A stretch of DNA of 64,000 nucleotides, from positions 558,001 through 622,000 of the forward strand of contig NZ_FVZB01000006.1 of the NCBI RefSeq assembly GCF_900166655.1, written 5' to 3'. The first letter of the stretch is position 1. Each line of letters starts with the position of its first letter. Origin of the DNA: Halobacillus hunanensis. Its GTDB lineage: Bacteria; Bacillota; Bacilli; Bacillales; Halobacillaceae. The notes under the pieces were generated by a model. That model saw only the letters and a list, made by a program, of their open reading frames with translations. It had not been told where the DNA came from and ran no database searches. The translations under genes were made by a program, and so were the position numbers. Of the stretch, positions 36,204 through 47,263 are shown in pieces.

Positions 36204-36392
36204 GCGTTAGGATAGAATCTTCCTGTGTTATGGCCGGTCCTCAGGCGTTTGGGTAGAATCTTACTGCGTTAGGGCCGAATCACTGAGCTTTAGGGTCGAA
36301 TCTTACCGATTTACGGCCGAACCATCCGACTTTAGGGTAGAATCTCAGTGCGTTAAGTCGGAATCCTCATGCCGTTAGGGTCGAATCTTGTT
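36204..36392. repeat. Degenerate 21-bp tandem repeat array, about nine units
   Basis: Successive units follow the pattern GCGTTAGGGTCGAATCTTACT with drift. They alternate between TAGAATC or CGAATC ends and keep a period close to 21 bases for nearly 190 bases. No start codon or ribosome binding site makes a gene of it. The rest of 36393-36707 is AT-rich and holds the promoter of the next operon. Confidence 0.8.
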
Positions 36393-36707
36393 GCCTCTCA
36401 GAATCACTACCATTACCCACCCCCGACAAAAACTTCAGCATATTCCACAAAAAAGATTGTAACGGATCAAAATTAATGATAATATACTATTCAACTAAAC
36501 AGTATGACACATTACGATGAACATCCAGATATTAGTATGACATAATACTTTAACCAGGCAAATTGCCTTGATTAAGTATCCTTCGTTTACTTTAAATAGG
36601 TACATACAAGGTGCTTAAACTAGCAGACTAGCAAACCACAATTAACTACCAAGAACGGCTTAACAAATGGAATAATACAAAACTCTAAAAGAATGGGAAG
36701 GTCGGAT

Positions 36708-37532
36708 GTGAATAATAAAGAAATTGTCTATGTCGTTTCGGATTCCGTTGGAGAAACGGCCGAGTTGATGGTAAAGGCCGTTTCAAGCCAATTTAATAAG
36801 AGAGATGTTCAGATCCATCACATTTCCTATGTGGAGGATATTCAGGATCTAAACAATGTCATTGCTGTCGCAAAATATAGCCATGCCATCATTGCCTACA
36901 CGATCGTCATCCCTGATTTAAAGCAATATCTTGATCAGAGAACACGTGAGGAAGGGATTATTGCTGTGGACTTAATGAATCCACTCATGCAGGCATTTAT
37001 GCAAAAGTTTGAGGCGACTCCCGAGCGGCAGCCTGGGTTAATGAGAAAGTTGGATGATAACTATTTTCGTAGAGTAGAAGCCATTGAGTTTGCGGTCAAG
37101 TACGATGACGGCCAAGATATACGAGGGATTAAGCGGGCGGACATCGTCTTAATTGGAGTATCAAGAACATCCAAGACTCCCCTCTCCATGTATTTGGCCC
37201 ATAAAAAGTTCAAGGTGGCTAATGTGCCGCTAGTACCAGAAATTCCGCCACCAGATGAACTTTATGATATTCCCAAAAATAACTGTATTGGTTTAGTGAT
37301 CACACCAGATAAGTTAAATGAAATTCGTGAGGAACGATTAAAACATTTAGGATTAACAACCCAAGCAAACTATGCAAACTTCGAACGGATCCTTGAAGAA
37401 CTGGATTATTCCGAGAAAATTATGAAACGAATAGGCTGTCCGATCATTAATGTCTCCAATAAAGCCGTAGAGGAAACAGCCGATTTAATTTTAGCGATGT
37501 TAAAAAAGAGGGGAGTTATGAATTATGAGTAA
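36708..37532 (+). CDS. PPDK regulatory protein (bifunctional kinase/phosphorylase, DUF299)
   Basis: This protein of 274 residues starts at GTG 36708; GGGAAGG lies about six bases before it and inside the alternative ATG frame. It has an N-terminal segment IVYVVSDSVGETAELM and a nucleotide loop GVSRTSKTPLSMYLAH, as in ADP-dependent regulators. Those regulators inactivate and reactivate pyruvate phosphate dikinase by threonine phosphorylation. Its gene overlaps the dikinase gene by eight bases, confirming the pairing. Confidence 0.93.
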   Translation: MNNKEIVYVVSDSVGETAELMVKAVSSQFNKRDVQIHHISYVEDIQDLNNVIAVAKYSHAIIAYTIVIPDLKQYLDQRTREEGIIAVDLMNPLMQAFMQKFEATPERQPGLMRKLDDNYFRRVEAIEFAVKYDDGQDIRGIKRADIVLIGVSRTSKTPLSMYLAHKKFKVANVPLVPEIPPPDELYDIPKNNCIGLVITPDKLNEIREERLKHLGLTTQANYANFERILEELDYSEKIMKRIGCPIINVSNKAVEETADLILAMLKKRGVMNYE

Positions 37533-40191
37533 ATTTGTCTATATGTTTGATCAAGGAGGAAGCGACAAAAAGGAGCTTCTAGGCGGCAAGGGCGCTAACT
37601 TAGCCGAAATGACCCGAATAGGCTTACCCGTTCCTTACGGGTTTACCATTTCAACAGAGGCTTGCAATTCCTACTACGATGCAGGGGAATTGATTCCTGC
37701 CGAGATCGAAATTCAAGTACTGGAATCACTCCAAACTCTTGAAGAACAAACAGGGAAAAAACTCGGGGACCTATCTGATCCCCTGCTCGTTTCCGTTCGT
37801 TCCGGTGCCGTACATTCCATGCCGGGAATGATGGATACTGTTTTAAATTTGGGCATGAATGACGAAACGGTAAAAGGTGTTGCAAACCTTACAGACAATG
37901 CTCGTTTTGCCTATGACTCTTATCGCCGTTTCATTCAAATGTTCAGTGATGTTGTCCTTGATGTCGATAACTTTTATTTTGAACAATTATTAGATGAATA
38001 TAGAGAAGAAAAAGGCTATGCCTCGGACCCTGAGATGTTAGCAGAAGATTGGCAGGAAGTTATTCAAGGATATAAGGATCTTGTTAGAAAACATGCAAAA
38101 AGGGATTTTCCAGAGAATCCAAAGGAACAACTATTCCTTTCCATTCGAGCTGTTTTTGATTCCTGGAATAATCAGCGCGCTGTTGTGTACCGTCGCCTGC
38201 AAAAAATTCCTGGTCATCTTGGAACTGCTGTGAATATCCAAAGCATGGTATTCGGAAATATGGGCAACGACTCCGGGACAGGGGTTGCTTTTACCCGTAA
38301 CCCATCTACAGGTGAAGCAAAACTTTATGGTGAATACTTGATCAACGCGCAAGGTGAGGATGTAGTGGCTGGAATTCGTACACCACAGCCTATCGCGACC
38401 CTTCAGGATGATATGCCAGACGTCTACCAGCAGTTTGTGGAAACGTGTAATCTGCTTGAAGCTCACTATCAAGACATGCAGGACATTGAGTTCACGGTCG
38501 AACGCGGCCAGCTGTTTATTCTTCAAACGCGAACAGGGAAACGAACGGCGCAGGCAGCGATTACCATTGCCGTTGAATTAGCAGAAGAAAACATTATTAG
38601 TAAGTCAGAAGCGCTGCTGCGTGTTGACCCTGATCAGCTTAGTCAGCTGCTTCATCACCGAATTGACGATGACTATGATCGGAAACAGTTAGCCAAGGGA
38701 CTTCCTGCTTCCCCTGGAGCCGCAACAGGTCAAGTGGTGTTCGATGCAGATGAAGCAGAACAGTTAGCGAATGATGGCAAGAAGGTAATTCTTGTTCGTC
38801 CCGAAACAACTCCTGATGATATTCATGGGATAGTCGCCTCCCAAGCCACGATCACCAGCCGCGGAGGAATGACGAGCCATGCGGCCGTTGTAGCAAGAGG
38901 GATGGGTAAAGCCTGTATATGTGGCTGTGAAGCCCTATCGATTGATTTAAAAGGAAAGCAGTTTTCAGTAGGAGATACGATCGTCAATCAAGGTGATCAG
39001 ATTACCATTGATGGATCAACCGGTGATATCATGTTAGGTGAAATTCCGATGATTGAACCTCAGCTGTCTGCAGACTTTCAACAATTGCTAACATGGGCAG
39101 ATGAAGAACGGAAACTTGGGGTCAGGGCAAATGCCGACAATCCAGCCGATGCTGCAAAAGCCCTTGAATTCGGGGCAGGCGGAATCGGATTGTGCCGGAC
39201 AGAACATATGTTTATGGACGCCCGCCGCATCCCCATTGTTCAGGAAATGATCCTGGCTGAAACTTATTCAGAGCGGGAAGAAGCTCTGGCCAAGCTATTA
39301 CCGATGCAGCAGGAGGACTTTGAAGGAATCTTTGAGACGATGCAGGGCCACCCGATCACGATTCGCTTGCTGGATCCCCCTCTTCACGAGTTTTTACCGG
39401 ATAAAGAAGAACTGCTTGTTGACATCACGAAGCTGCAAATCACAGAGCCAGACTCTAAAGAATTAAAAAACAAGGAAGAACTGTTAAGAAAAGTCCGTCT
39501 GTTAGATGAATCGAATCCAATGCTCGGCCACCGTGGCTGCCGATTAGGAATGATTTATCCTGAGATTTACGCCATGCAGGCAAGAGCCATCTTTTATGCC
39601 ATTTCCAAAGTGGCGGAAAAAGGGATACACGTCAATCCGGAAATCATGATTCCTTTAGTCGGCCACGTTAACGAGTTAAAAGAAATGCGTCAGCTGGTTA
39701 TGAATACAGGTGAGCGAATTCAAGAAGAAACCGGACAGCAATACGATTATCTAGTGGGCACGATGATCGAAGTTCCGCGAGCAGCCTTGACCGCAGACCA
39801 AATTGCACAAGAGGCAGACTTTTTCTCCTTTGGTACCAATGATTTAACACAAACGACATTCGGATATAGTCGTGATGACGCAGAAGGTAAATTCCTGCAG
39901 ACCTATATAGAAAACAAAGTGCTGCCGGAAAATCCGTTCGCCTCTCTTGACCAGGATGGGGTTGGAAAACTAGTCGAAACAGGTGTAAAACTCGGAAGAA
40001 ACACAAAACCGGGATTAAAGACAGGCATTTGTGGAGAACACGGCGGAGAAAAAGATTCGATCCAGTTCTGCCATGAAACAGGTTTGGATTACGTAAGCTG
40101 TTCTCCATACCGAATCCCGCTTGCACGTCTTGCAGCCGCTCAAGCTGCTATTAAACAAGAACAAAAGCAAGCCGTTAAGGAACTTATATAA
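37525..40191 (+). CDS. ppdK: Pyruvate, phosphate dikinase
   Basis: This 888-residue enzyme interconverts pyruvate + ATP + Pi with PEP + AMP + PPi. The N-terminal ATP-grasp part (GGKGANLAEM, SVRSGAVHSMPGMMDTVLN) spans about 1-340. The phosphohistidine swivel domain has TSRGGMTSHAAVVARGMGKA, where the regulatory threonine precedes the catalytic histidine. The C-terminal PEP/pyruvate barrel shows IGLCRTEHMF, FGTNDLTQTTFG and GICGEHGG. Full length for the family. With its regulator just upstream it would tune PEP supply, for example in gluconeogenesis from amino acids such as hydroxyproline (inference). Confidence 0.97.
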   Translation: MSKFVYMFDQGGSDKKELLGGKGANLAEMTRIGLPVPYGFTISTEACNSYYDAGELIPAEIEIQVLESLQTLEEQTGKKLGDLSDPLLVSVRSGAVHSMPGMMDTVLNLGMNDETVKGVANLTDNARFAYDSYRRFIQMFSDVVLDVDNFYFEQLLDEYREEKGYASDPEMLAEDWQEVIQGYKDLVRKHAKRDFPENPKEQLFLSIRAVFDSWNNQRAVVYRRLQKIPGHLGTAVNIQSMVFGNMGNDSGTGVAFTRNPSTGEAKLYGEYLINAQGEDVVAGIRTPQPIATLQDDMPDVYQQFVETCNLLEAHYQDMQDIEFTVERGQLFILQTRTGKRTAQAAITIAVELAEENIISKSEALLRVDPDQLSQLLHHRIDDDYDRKQLAKGLPASPGAATGQVVFDADEAEQLANDGKKVILVRPETTPDDIHGIVASQATITSRGGMTSHAAVVARGMGKACICGCEALSIDLKGKQFSVGDTIVNQGDQITIDGSTGDIMLGEIPMIEPQLSADFQQLLTWADEERKLGVRANADNPADAAKALEFGAGGIGLCRTEHMFMDARRIPIVQEMILAETYSEREEALAKLLPMQQEDFEGIFETMQGHPITIRLLDPPLHEFLPDKEELLVDITKLQITEPDSKELKNKEELLRKVRLLDESNPMLGHRGCRLGMIYPEIYAMQARAIFYAISKVAEKGIHVNPEIMIPLVGHVNELKEMRQLVMNTGERIQEETGQQYDYLVGTMIEVPRAALTADQIAQEADFFSFGTNDLTQTTFGYSRDDAEGKFLQTYIENKVLPENPFASLDQDGVGKLVETGVKLGRNTKPGLKTGICGEHGGEKDSIQFCHETGLDYVSCSPYRIPLARLAAAQAAIKQEQKQAVKELI

Positions 40192-40354
40192 AGGCTGTGA
40201 GTTTTGCTAGTAGATAGGAGAAAGAGGAATCATTATCGTGAATCTCCACAGACTGATCGTTTACTAGATGAAAAGATAAAATAGAGTACTATAAGCAAAC
40301 CGTTAAGAAGAGAAATTCACTCCCCTCTTTCAACTTTAAAACAAATCCTAAAAG

Positions 40355-40396
40355 AAGGAATCCCGTACCACTTGAAATAGTGATACGGGATTCCTT
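40355..40396 (+). terminator. Terminator of the ppdK operon
   Basis: Arms of 18 bases (AAGGAATCCCGTACCACT and AGTGATACGGGATTCCTT, one mismatch) enclose six bases; a short T-rich tract follows. Confidence 0.8.
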
Positions 40397-40570
40397 GTCT
40401 ATTTACTCATCAAAAACTTCCCATTTATTTAATAGAATTTTTCTCCGAAGGTCATGTATTGCCGTCAGAAGTAATACTTATAATATATATCCTTAAACAA
40501 TGTATTCTTTGCACCTATTCCGGAAACAATGAAACTATCAATTACAATTTACAAAGGAGACGTGGATAAA

Positions 40571-40765
40571 ATGAAGACAGTAGATTATACATTAGCTGAT
40601 ACCGGTTTATCGCTAAGTCAAGAAGAGCGGGAAAATCTCCTTCCGGAAGAAGAGTATTGGGTTCTAAATGGAAAGTTTGTCCAGGCCCTTCGCAATGTAG
40701 ATGCGTTGTATCACTCACAATGTAAAGATCCTCAAGAACTTTACCGCCCTTTTGTTAAATCCTAG
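40571..40765 (+). CDS. Hypothetical 64-residue protein
   Basis: The ATG at 40571 has AAAGGAGACG about ten bases upstream, better than the longer alternative. The product begins MKTVDYTLADTGLSLSQEER, is acidic, and ends HSQCKDPQELYRPFVKS. No signal peptide or membrane segment. I do not recognise the family. It is monocistronic. Confidence 0.6.
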   Translation: MKTVDYTLADTGLSLSQEERENLLPEEEYWVLNGKFVQALRNVDALYHSQCKDPQELYRPFVKS

Positions 40766-40905
40766 GATTCTAATCTACCATTTTTTAGATGACCTCATCC
40801 AATAAGGGAGCTACTGCTTGGAATAAGGGGTTCATGTGAAGGTGGCCGCCACGAAGCTGAGCAGCCGCTTACTCGGCAGCTTCCTTCCCATGGTGTTTCC
40901 GCAAT

Positions 40906-40998
40906 GATTCTTAAATAACTAAGCACGACTTCTAAATACCATAGGAGAATTCTTAAATAACTAAGCATGATTCTTAAATAAACAACTAGAATTCGCAA
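40906..40998. repeat. Degenerate 21-bp tandem repeat array, about four units
   Basis: Units resemble GATTCTTAAATAACTAAGCA at a period near 21 bases; on the minus strand they would spell repeated SYLRI-like heptapeptides. The surrounding 40766-41083 has no gene that I can support. The array differs in sequence from the one near 36.3 kb but has the same period. Confidence 0.7.
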
Positions 40999-41083
40999 CT
41001 ATCAGGTGTTAGCTTCTTCATAGTTCAAAAGAGAATCTTTACCCTTTATAATGAGTAGTTAGAACAGAAAAAGGAGAGATTCA

Positions 41084-42037
41084 ATGAATACATACCAGCC
41101 CGCCATTCTTGTGTTTCATCCCGAACAGGCCGAAGAATATGCTGCCTGTATCCGCGATCACGGATTCACCTCCGTCCAGACAGCCTCAACCTTGGAGGAG
41201 GCAGAGAGCCATTTATCTGGCACAGAGGTTATTCTGGGCTGGAATTTTCCTACCCAATTACTAAATCAACCAGCCGCCTCTTCTGTCCGCTGGTTTCAGT
41301 CGATCGGAGCCGGGGTTGATGATTTAATTGCTGATTCATCCATACCTGAGAACATCACACTTACCCGAATTGTCGATCAGTTTGGCGCTTATATTTCCGA
41401 ATATGTCTTTACGTTTCTCTTGCATCTGTTAAAAGATGTGCCTCGCATAGTACAAGCTCAAATTGACCGCCACTGGGATCCTTTCACCTCTGAATCTTTG
41501 ACGAAGAAAACAATTGGGCTGGCCGGGATCGGGTCGATCGGAACTGAAATAGTACGCAAAGCTCGAACCTTTGATATGAATGTACACGGATTAAGTTTCA
41601 GTGGAAAACAAGCTCATCTAGTGGACCAACATTTTACACCAGATCAGTGGGGAGATTTTGTAAAAGGGCTTGATTATTTAGTCTTAACACTTCCACTGAC
41701 TAGTTCAACTCACCATATCGTTAACCGTGACGTTCTTTCAGCCATGAAACCAAATGCCTGTCTTGTCAACGTCGGCCGTGGTGAATTGATCAATGAAAAG
41801 GATTTACAAACCGTTATGGACTCAGGACATCTCCAGGCTGCCGTCCTTGATGTTTTTGAACAAGAACCGTTACCAGCAGACCATCCCTTCTTCTCGATGC
41901 CAAATGTGTATGTGACTCCCCATCTATCGGGACCAAGTACCACAGAAGGAGTCAGCCGTTTTTTCGCAGAGAATGTAAAACGATATGTAAAGGGACAATC
42001 GTTACATGGAGTGGTGGATCGGCAACGCGGATATTAA
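41084..42037 (+). CDS. D-2-hydroxyacid dehydrogenase
   Basis: This 317-residue NAD-dependent oxidoreductase has the Rossmann motif GLAGIGSIGTEIVRKA. The catalytic Arg is in NVGRGELINEKDL, Glu in DVFEQEPLP and His in VTPHLSGPS. It belongs to the GhrA/SerA-like group (glyoxylate/hydroxypyruvate reductases); the substrate cannot be told from sequence. AAGGAGAG precedes the ATG. Confidence 0.9.
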   Translation: MNTYQPAILVFHPEQAEEYAACIRDHGFTSVQTASTLEEAESHLSGTEVILGWNFPTQLLNQPAASSVRWFQSIGAGVDDLIADSSIPENITLTRIVDQFGAYISEYVFTFLLHLLKDVPRIVQAQIDRHWDPFTSESLTKKTIGLAGIGSIGTEIVRKARTFDMNVHGLSFSGKQAHLVDQHFTPDQWGDFVKGLDYLVLTLPLTSSTHHIVNRDVLSAMKPNACLVNVGRGELINEKDLQTVMDSGHLQAAVLDVFEQEPLPADHPFFSMPNVYVTPHLSGPSTTEGVSRFFAENVKRYVKGQSLHGVVDRQRGY

Positions 42038-42052
42038 CTCGAAGTTTCAGGC

Positions 42053-42125
42053 GAGAAGACTCCCACCTCTAGGAATGCAAACGATGCCGTGTCCTACCCG
42101 TGGTGGGGGCGGATCGCCTTCTCCA
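42053..42125. other. GC-rich imperfect stem-loop between genes
   Basis: GGCGAGAAGACTCCCACC and GGTGGGGGCGGATCGCC can pair partly across about 40 bases. It recalls GC-rich dispersed elements common between Bacillaceae genes. It may also end transcription of the dehydrogenase gene. Confidence 0.35.
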
Positions 42126-42150
42126 CGAACAATTCACGTGATAGAATGCA

Positions 42151-43056
42151 TTAATTTCTAAAGCCCTCCAACCTTGTGAAAAATTGCTTGAGGAATTGAT
42201 AGAATCTTTGTTCAGTAGGAAGTAACTGACGTTCGCTTGAACTGATTACCCCAACCGTCCGGGTCATTTTCGGTTCATGCAATTCAAGTTTTACTGTATC
42301 TCTAGGTAAACTGTCGACCAATGTTATTTCAGGAATAAGAGTTATTCCGAGTCCAGCAGACACTAACCCCTTAATCGCATCAATATCTTCCCCCTCGAAA
42401 GAAACATTTGGCTTAAAGCCATGTTTTATACAAGCTTCAAAGGTAATGTCACGTAATATGAAGCCTTCAGGAAACATAACAAAAGCATCTTCCTTCAGAT
42501 CACTGATATCAATAGCTGATTCGCCAGCGAGTGGATGATCGGCCGGCAATAACGCCACGATGTTTTCTGAAAAAAGAATATCGCCTTGAATTTTCTCATT
42601 TTTACTAGGAACAGGGGCCAGTAAAGCCATATTCACCTCCCCCTTCACAACCTTGTCGATAAGCTGGTGATAGGAGCCTTGACTTAAATTGAATTTAACA
42701 TCCGGGTAACTCCTCCTGAATGCGGATATCGCCATTGGCATGGTGAAAGCGGCCATACTGCTTGGAAAGCCAATATGTACCGTACCTTTTGCTGGCTCCA
42801 AGTATTCCATAACCTCTCTTCGGGCATTTTCGATGACCATTGTGGCATTTTTCATATGTTCATAAAATATTCTCCCGACCTGAGTCAGGCGTACACTCCT
42901 CCCCTCACGAATAAAAAGATCTACTTCTAGCTCAGACTCCAAATTGAAAATCTGTCTGCTGACTGCAGATTGCGCAATATCTAAATGGAGAGCAGCTTCG
43001 GTCACATGCTCACGTTCCGCTACTTCCATAAAATATTTGATTTGTTTTAATTCCAA
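42151..43056 (-). CDS. LysR-family regulator, GltC-like
   Basis: This 301-residue LysR protein resembles GltC, the activator of glutamate synthase genes in Bacillus. It opens MELKQIKYFMEVAEREHVTE, with AALHLDIAQSAVSRQI as helix-turn-helix. The effector domain contains VHIGFPSSMAAFTMP and GLVSAGLGITLIPE. Here it is divergent from a glutamate dehydrogenase gene rather than gltAB, so it probably controls gdhA. An inverted repeat lies in the shared intergenic region. Confidence 0.87.
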   Translation of the reverse strand: MELKQIKYFMEVAEREHVTEAALHLDIAQSAVSRQIFNLESELEVDLFIREGRSVRLTQVGRIFYEHMKNATMVIENARREVMEYLEPAKGTVHIGFPSSMAAFTMPMAISAFRRSYPDVKFNLSQGSYHQLIDKVVKGEVNMALLAPVPSKNEKIQGDILFSENIVALLPADHPLAGESAIDISDLKEDAFVMFPEGFILRDITFEACIKHGFKPNVSFEGEDIDAIKGLVSAGLGITLIPEITLVDSLPRDTVKLELHEPKMTRTVGVISSSERQLLPTEQRFYQFLKQFFTRLEGFRN

Positions 43057-43078
43057 TCCAAATCCTCCTTTTGCTAAT

Positions 43079-43128
43079 TAATCTAATTATAGCATCAATC
43101 CCATCTTTTTATTATATTGATTAGATTA
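43079..43128. promoter_or_regulatory. Inverted repeat between gltC-like and gdhA genes
   Basis: TAATCTAAT (43079-43087) and ATTAGATTA (43120-43128) are exact complements 32 bases apart, in the divergent control region. This is a plausible LysR-type pair of half-sites. Confidence 0.5.
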
Positions 43129-43135
43129 GTTATAA

Positions 43136-44602
<1,467 letters not shown>

Positions 44603-44675
44603 ATAATGTACAAAATTGAATAAGCAGCGGAAAATGGCACGACTTGATTCCGAAAAGTATGTGCTCTTTCTTCCA

Positions 44676-44713
44676 GTGACGTGGGTTCATCGATTGAGCC
44701 TGCGTCATTTTAA
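44676..44713 (+). terminator. Terminator of gdhA
   Basis: TGACGTGGGTTCA pairs with TTGAGCCTGCGTCA (imperfect) around TCGA, followed by TTTTAATTTTC. Confidence 0.7.
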
Positions 44714-44861
44714 TTTTCACCAAAAATGCAGACAACATATTGTGTCTAGTTTCTATACGAAACATTCATACACTTTGTCGTATTGATGATTCAGTATAAT
44801 CAGGTACACTTAAGGTGTATCCATATGTTGGGTCATTTACTATTACAAAGGAGTGGTATGG

Positions 44862-46073
44862 ATGACAAGGAAAGAACAGTTAGCAAATGTGGGCACTCGA
44901 TCTGTATGGGCTGGTGAAAAGAAATACCTGGTTCATGGTGCCACACAAGTTCCTGTTGTTCATAGTGTATCTTTTGGTTACGACGATATGGACCATTGGT
45001 TTCAAGTCGCGATCGGCAAAGAAGAAGGCCATATTTATGGCAGAAATACCAATCCGACAGTTCAAGCATTTGAGGATAAAGTAAAAGATCTGGAAAATGC
45101 AAAAGCAGTTACAAGTTTTTCAACAGGAATGGCAGCGATCAGCAATGCATTGGCAGCAATATTAGTTCCCGGGGACCGGATCGTTTCCATCAAAGACACG
45201 TACGGCGGTACAAACAAAATCTTTTCTGAATTTTTACCGAAACTCAATATGGATGTCACGTTATGTGAGACGGGAAACCATGAAACAATGGAGGCCGAGA
45301 TAAAGAAAGGCTGTAAAATTCTTTATCTGGAGACACCTACGAATCCGACAGTTAAGATTACTGATATCGAACGAATGGTAAAGGCCGCCCAAGAAGTGGG
45401 TGCACTTGTGTTTGTAGACAATACCTTCGCGACACCTATCTTACAAAATCCGCTTGAATTTGGAGTCGATCTTGTCCTTCATAGTGCTACCAAGTTCTTA
45501 GGCGGCCACGCAGATGCCCTTGGAGGAGTGGTCTGCAGTAATGACGAAGATTTAGTGGAGAAAATTTATCACTATCGGGAAATCAACGGGGCAAGTCTTG
45601 ATCCGATGGCAGCCTATTTACTTCTACGAGGTATGAAAACACTTCATTTACGAATTGCCCAACAGTGTGAAAGCGCCGATAAAATTGCCCGTTTCTTACA
45701 GCAACATGATAAAATTGAGGCCGTGTTCTACCCTGGCTTAGAAACACATCCTAATCATGAAATTGCCAAAAAACAAATGCGAGGATTTGGCGGGATGCTA
45801 AGCTTTGCTGTCAAAGGTGAGTTAGATGCCGTTCGTCAATTTTTACCACGTTTAACCTATGCCAATAAGGCGGCAAACCTTGGTGCGGTTGAAACCACTG
45901 TAGGCCCTGCTCGGACAACAAGTCATATAGAAAATACACCTGAAGAACGCGCAGCCCTCGGGATACCGGAAGGACTTGTCCGTTACTCGGTCGGAATTGA
46001 GGATGCGAATGATCTAATTCATGACTTAGAGCAAGCATTAAGTTATATCAACTTGCCAGAGAAAATGAGGTAA
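44862..46073 (+). CDS. PLP-dependent trans-sulfuration family enzyme (cystathionine gamma-synthase/gamma-lyase)
   Basis: This 403-residue Cys/Met-metabolism enzyme carries the cofactor lysine in HSATKFLGGHADALGG. Other motifs are YGRNTNPTVQAFE, SFSTGMAAISNAL and VETTVGPARTTSH. The start at 44862 has AAAGGAG eight bases before. Family members are cystathionine gamma-synthase, gamma-lyase or methionine gamma-lyase; sequence alone does not decide. No S-box or T-box leader is visible, and no other sulfur gene is near. Confidence 0.88.
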   Translation: MTRKEQLANVGTRSVWAGEKKYLVHGATQVPVVHSVSFGYDDMDHWFQVAIGKEEGHIYGRNTNPTVQAFEDKVKDLENAKAVTSFSTGMAAISNALAAILVPGDRIVSIKDTYGGTNKIFSEFLPKLNMDVTLCETGNHETMEAEIKKGCKILYLETPTNPTVKITDIERMVKAAQEVGALVFVDNTFATPILQNPLEFGVDLVLHSATKFLGGHADALGGVVCSNDEDLVEKIYHYREINGASLDPMAAYLLLRGMKTLHLRIAQQCESADKIARFLQQHDKIEAVFYPGLETHPNHEIAKKQMRGFGGMLSFAVKGELDAVRQFLPRLTYANKAANLGAVETTVGPARTTSHIENTPEERAALGIPEGLVRYSVGIEDANDLIHDLEQALSYINLPEKMR

Positions 46074-46081
46074 AATTAATC

Positions 46082-46112
46082 AAGCAGAGGGAATTTACTC
46101 CCTCTGCTTCCA
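46082..46112. terminator. Bidirectional terminator between trans-sulfuration and guanine deaminase genes
   Basis: AAGCAGAGGGA and TCCCTCTGCTT are perfect 11-base arms around six bases. The right arm overlaps the end of the deaminase gene. Confidence 0.8.
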
Positions 46113-46547
46113 AATTTCCATTGGATTTTCTTGCCCTTCATCCAGCGGCATCTGTATCATCGACAGTGTGCGTTCAGTTTTCGTTTTTTGTAAGTCATCA
46201 TAGATAGATTTTGCTTTACCCAATCCTGCTTCCATCGCATTCTCTACTGAAGCACCGTAATAAACTTTTCCGATCCCGGCAAAATACATCGCCGCCAGAC
46301 ACATAGGGCAAGGCTCCCCGCTTGCGTACATTGTATATTCTGACAGATCGTTCGTCTGCAATTGCTTTTGCGCACGCCGGATCGCCAGTAATTCCGCATG
46401 ACCGCTAACGTCATACGTTTCATGCAACTCATTCACGCCTTCTGTTACTATTTTATTATCCTTCACAAGTACTGCCCCAAACGGTTGTCCGCCCTCCCGG
46501 ACATTTCCCGCGGCTAATTCCACTGCCCTTTCCATGAATTGATCCAT
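46095..46547 (-). CDS. Guanine deaminase-type cytidine/deoxycytidylate family enzyme
   Basis: This 150-residue zinc deaminase resembles Bacillus GuaD (156 residues). The zinc histidine and proton-shuttle glutamate are in SGHAELLAIR and the zinc cysteines in EPCPMCLAAMYFAG. It starts MDQFMERAVELAAGNVREGGQPFGAVLVKD. It converts guanine to xanthine in purine salvage. AAGGTTTT or GGAGGT precedes the start. Confidence 0.88.
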   Translation of the reverse strand: MDQFMERAVELAAGNVREGGQPFGAVLVKDNKIVTEGVNELHETYDVSGHAELLAIRRAQKQLQTNDLSEYTMYASGEPCPMCLAAMYFAGIGKVYYGASVENAMEAGLGKAKSIYDDLQKTKTERTLSMIQMPLDEGQENPMEIWKQRE

Positions 46548-46659
46548 TTTAAAACCTCCAGCTATCGTCGTATGTAAAGAAATGAGTGGTAATATTAATT
46601 CTAAGGTAGGAAGAATGCTCTTCGCAATATATAGTGATGAACCATATGTTAAGGAATGC

Positions 46660-47037
46660 TTATACTATTACACCTGCAAAGTCCCCTCTTAATACTTGTT
46701 TCTCATTCTGATTGGTGCACAGGAAACTTGCCATTATAGATGTTTTTTGATCATTTCGCTTTTCAAGCTTTTCGATTGTTACTTCACATCGTATGGCGTC
46801 TTCTGTAAAAACTGGCCGCAAAAATTCAAAATTCATAGTACGAGCCAGCACATTGTTATCTCCGCCTATTTTTGTTGGTAATGTAGCTGTCAACAGCCCT
46901 TGAATGACAAGTCTCCCCTGTTCATCAGGCTTAATATGATGGTTCCCTCGATCCTGGGATATTTTTGTAAACAATTCAACATCTTCTTTTGTAAAAGACC
47001 GTTCAAACTTAATGACATCTCCAACTTTTAAACCCAA
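46660..47037 (-). CDS. MaoC-like hotdog dehydratase/thioesterase, TTG start
   Basis: This protein of 125 residues starts at TTG 47037, eight bases after AAGGAGG; a longer ATG frame would place that site inside the gene. It has FERSFTKEDVELFTKISQDRGNHH, matching the (R)-specific enoyl-CoA hydratase motif region with Asp and His, and NFEFLRPVFTEDAIRCEV. The likely substrate is an acyl-CoA; role unknown. Monocistronic. Confidence 0.8.
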   Translation of the reverse strand: MGLKVGDVIKFERSFTKEDVELFTKISQDRGNHHIKPDEQGRLVIQGLLTATLPTKIGGDNNVLARTMNFEFLRPVFTEDAIRCEVTIEKLEKRNDQKTSIMASFLCTNQNEKQVLRGDFAGVIV

Positions 47038-47263
47038 CTCGCATTCCTCCTTGAAAATCAACTACTATACTATTACCATATATAAATTTGAAAATCATAA
47101 CAACTACTCCCTACTTTTACTGCCTTCATAGTATGTATTACACCAGTTTCTTCCCGTGAAAAAGAGGAATAAGAATAACCCACAGAAATTTTCCATGGGC
47201 TGTTCCGACTGTACTTCATTCAAAACGCTGCAGCTGGCCTGCTATTTCCCAATCATCACTTAA

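Noticed and set aside
36204-36392. Repeat array as a CRISPR
   Set aside because: Units are contiguous and degenerate with no unique spacers, and no cas gene is present.
44603-44861. S-box or T-box leader before the trans-sulfuration gene
   Set aside because: Only the gdhA terminator and a short AT-rich region are there; no conserved leader motifs.
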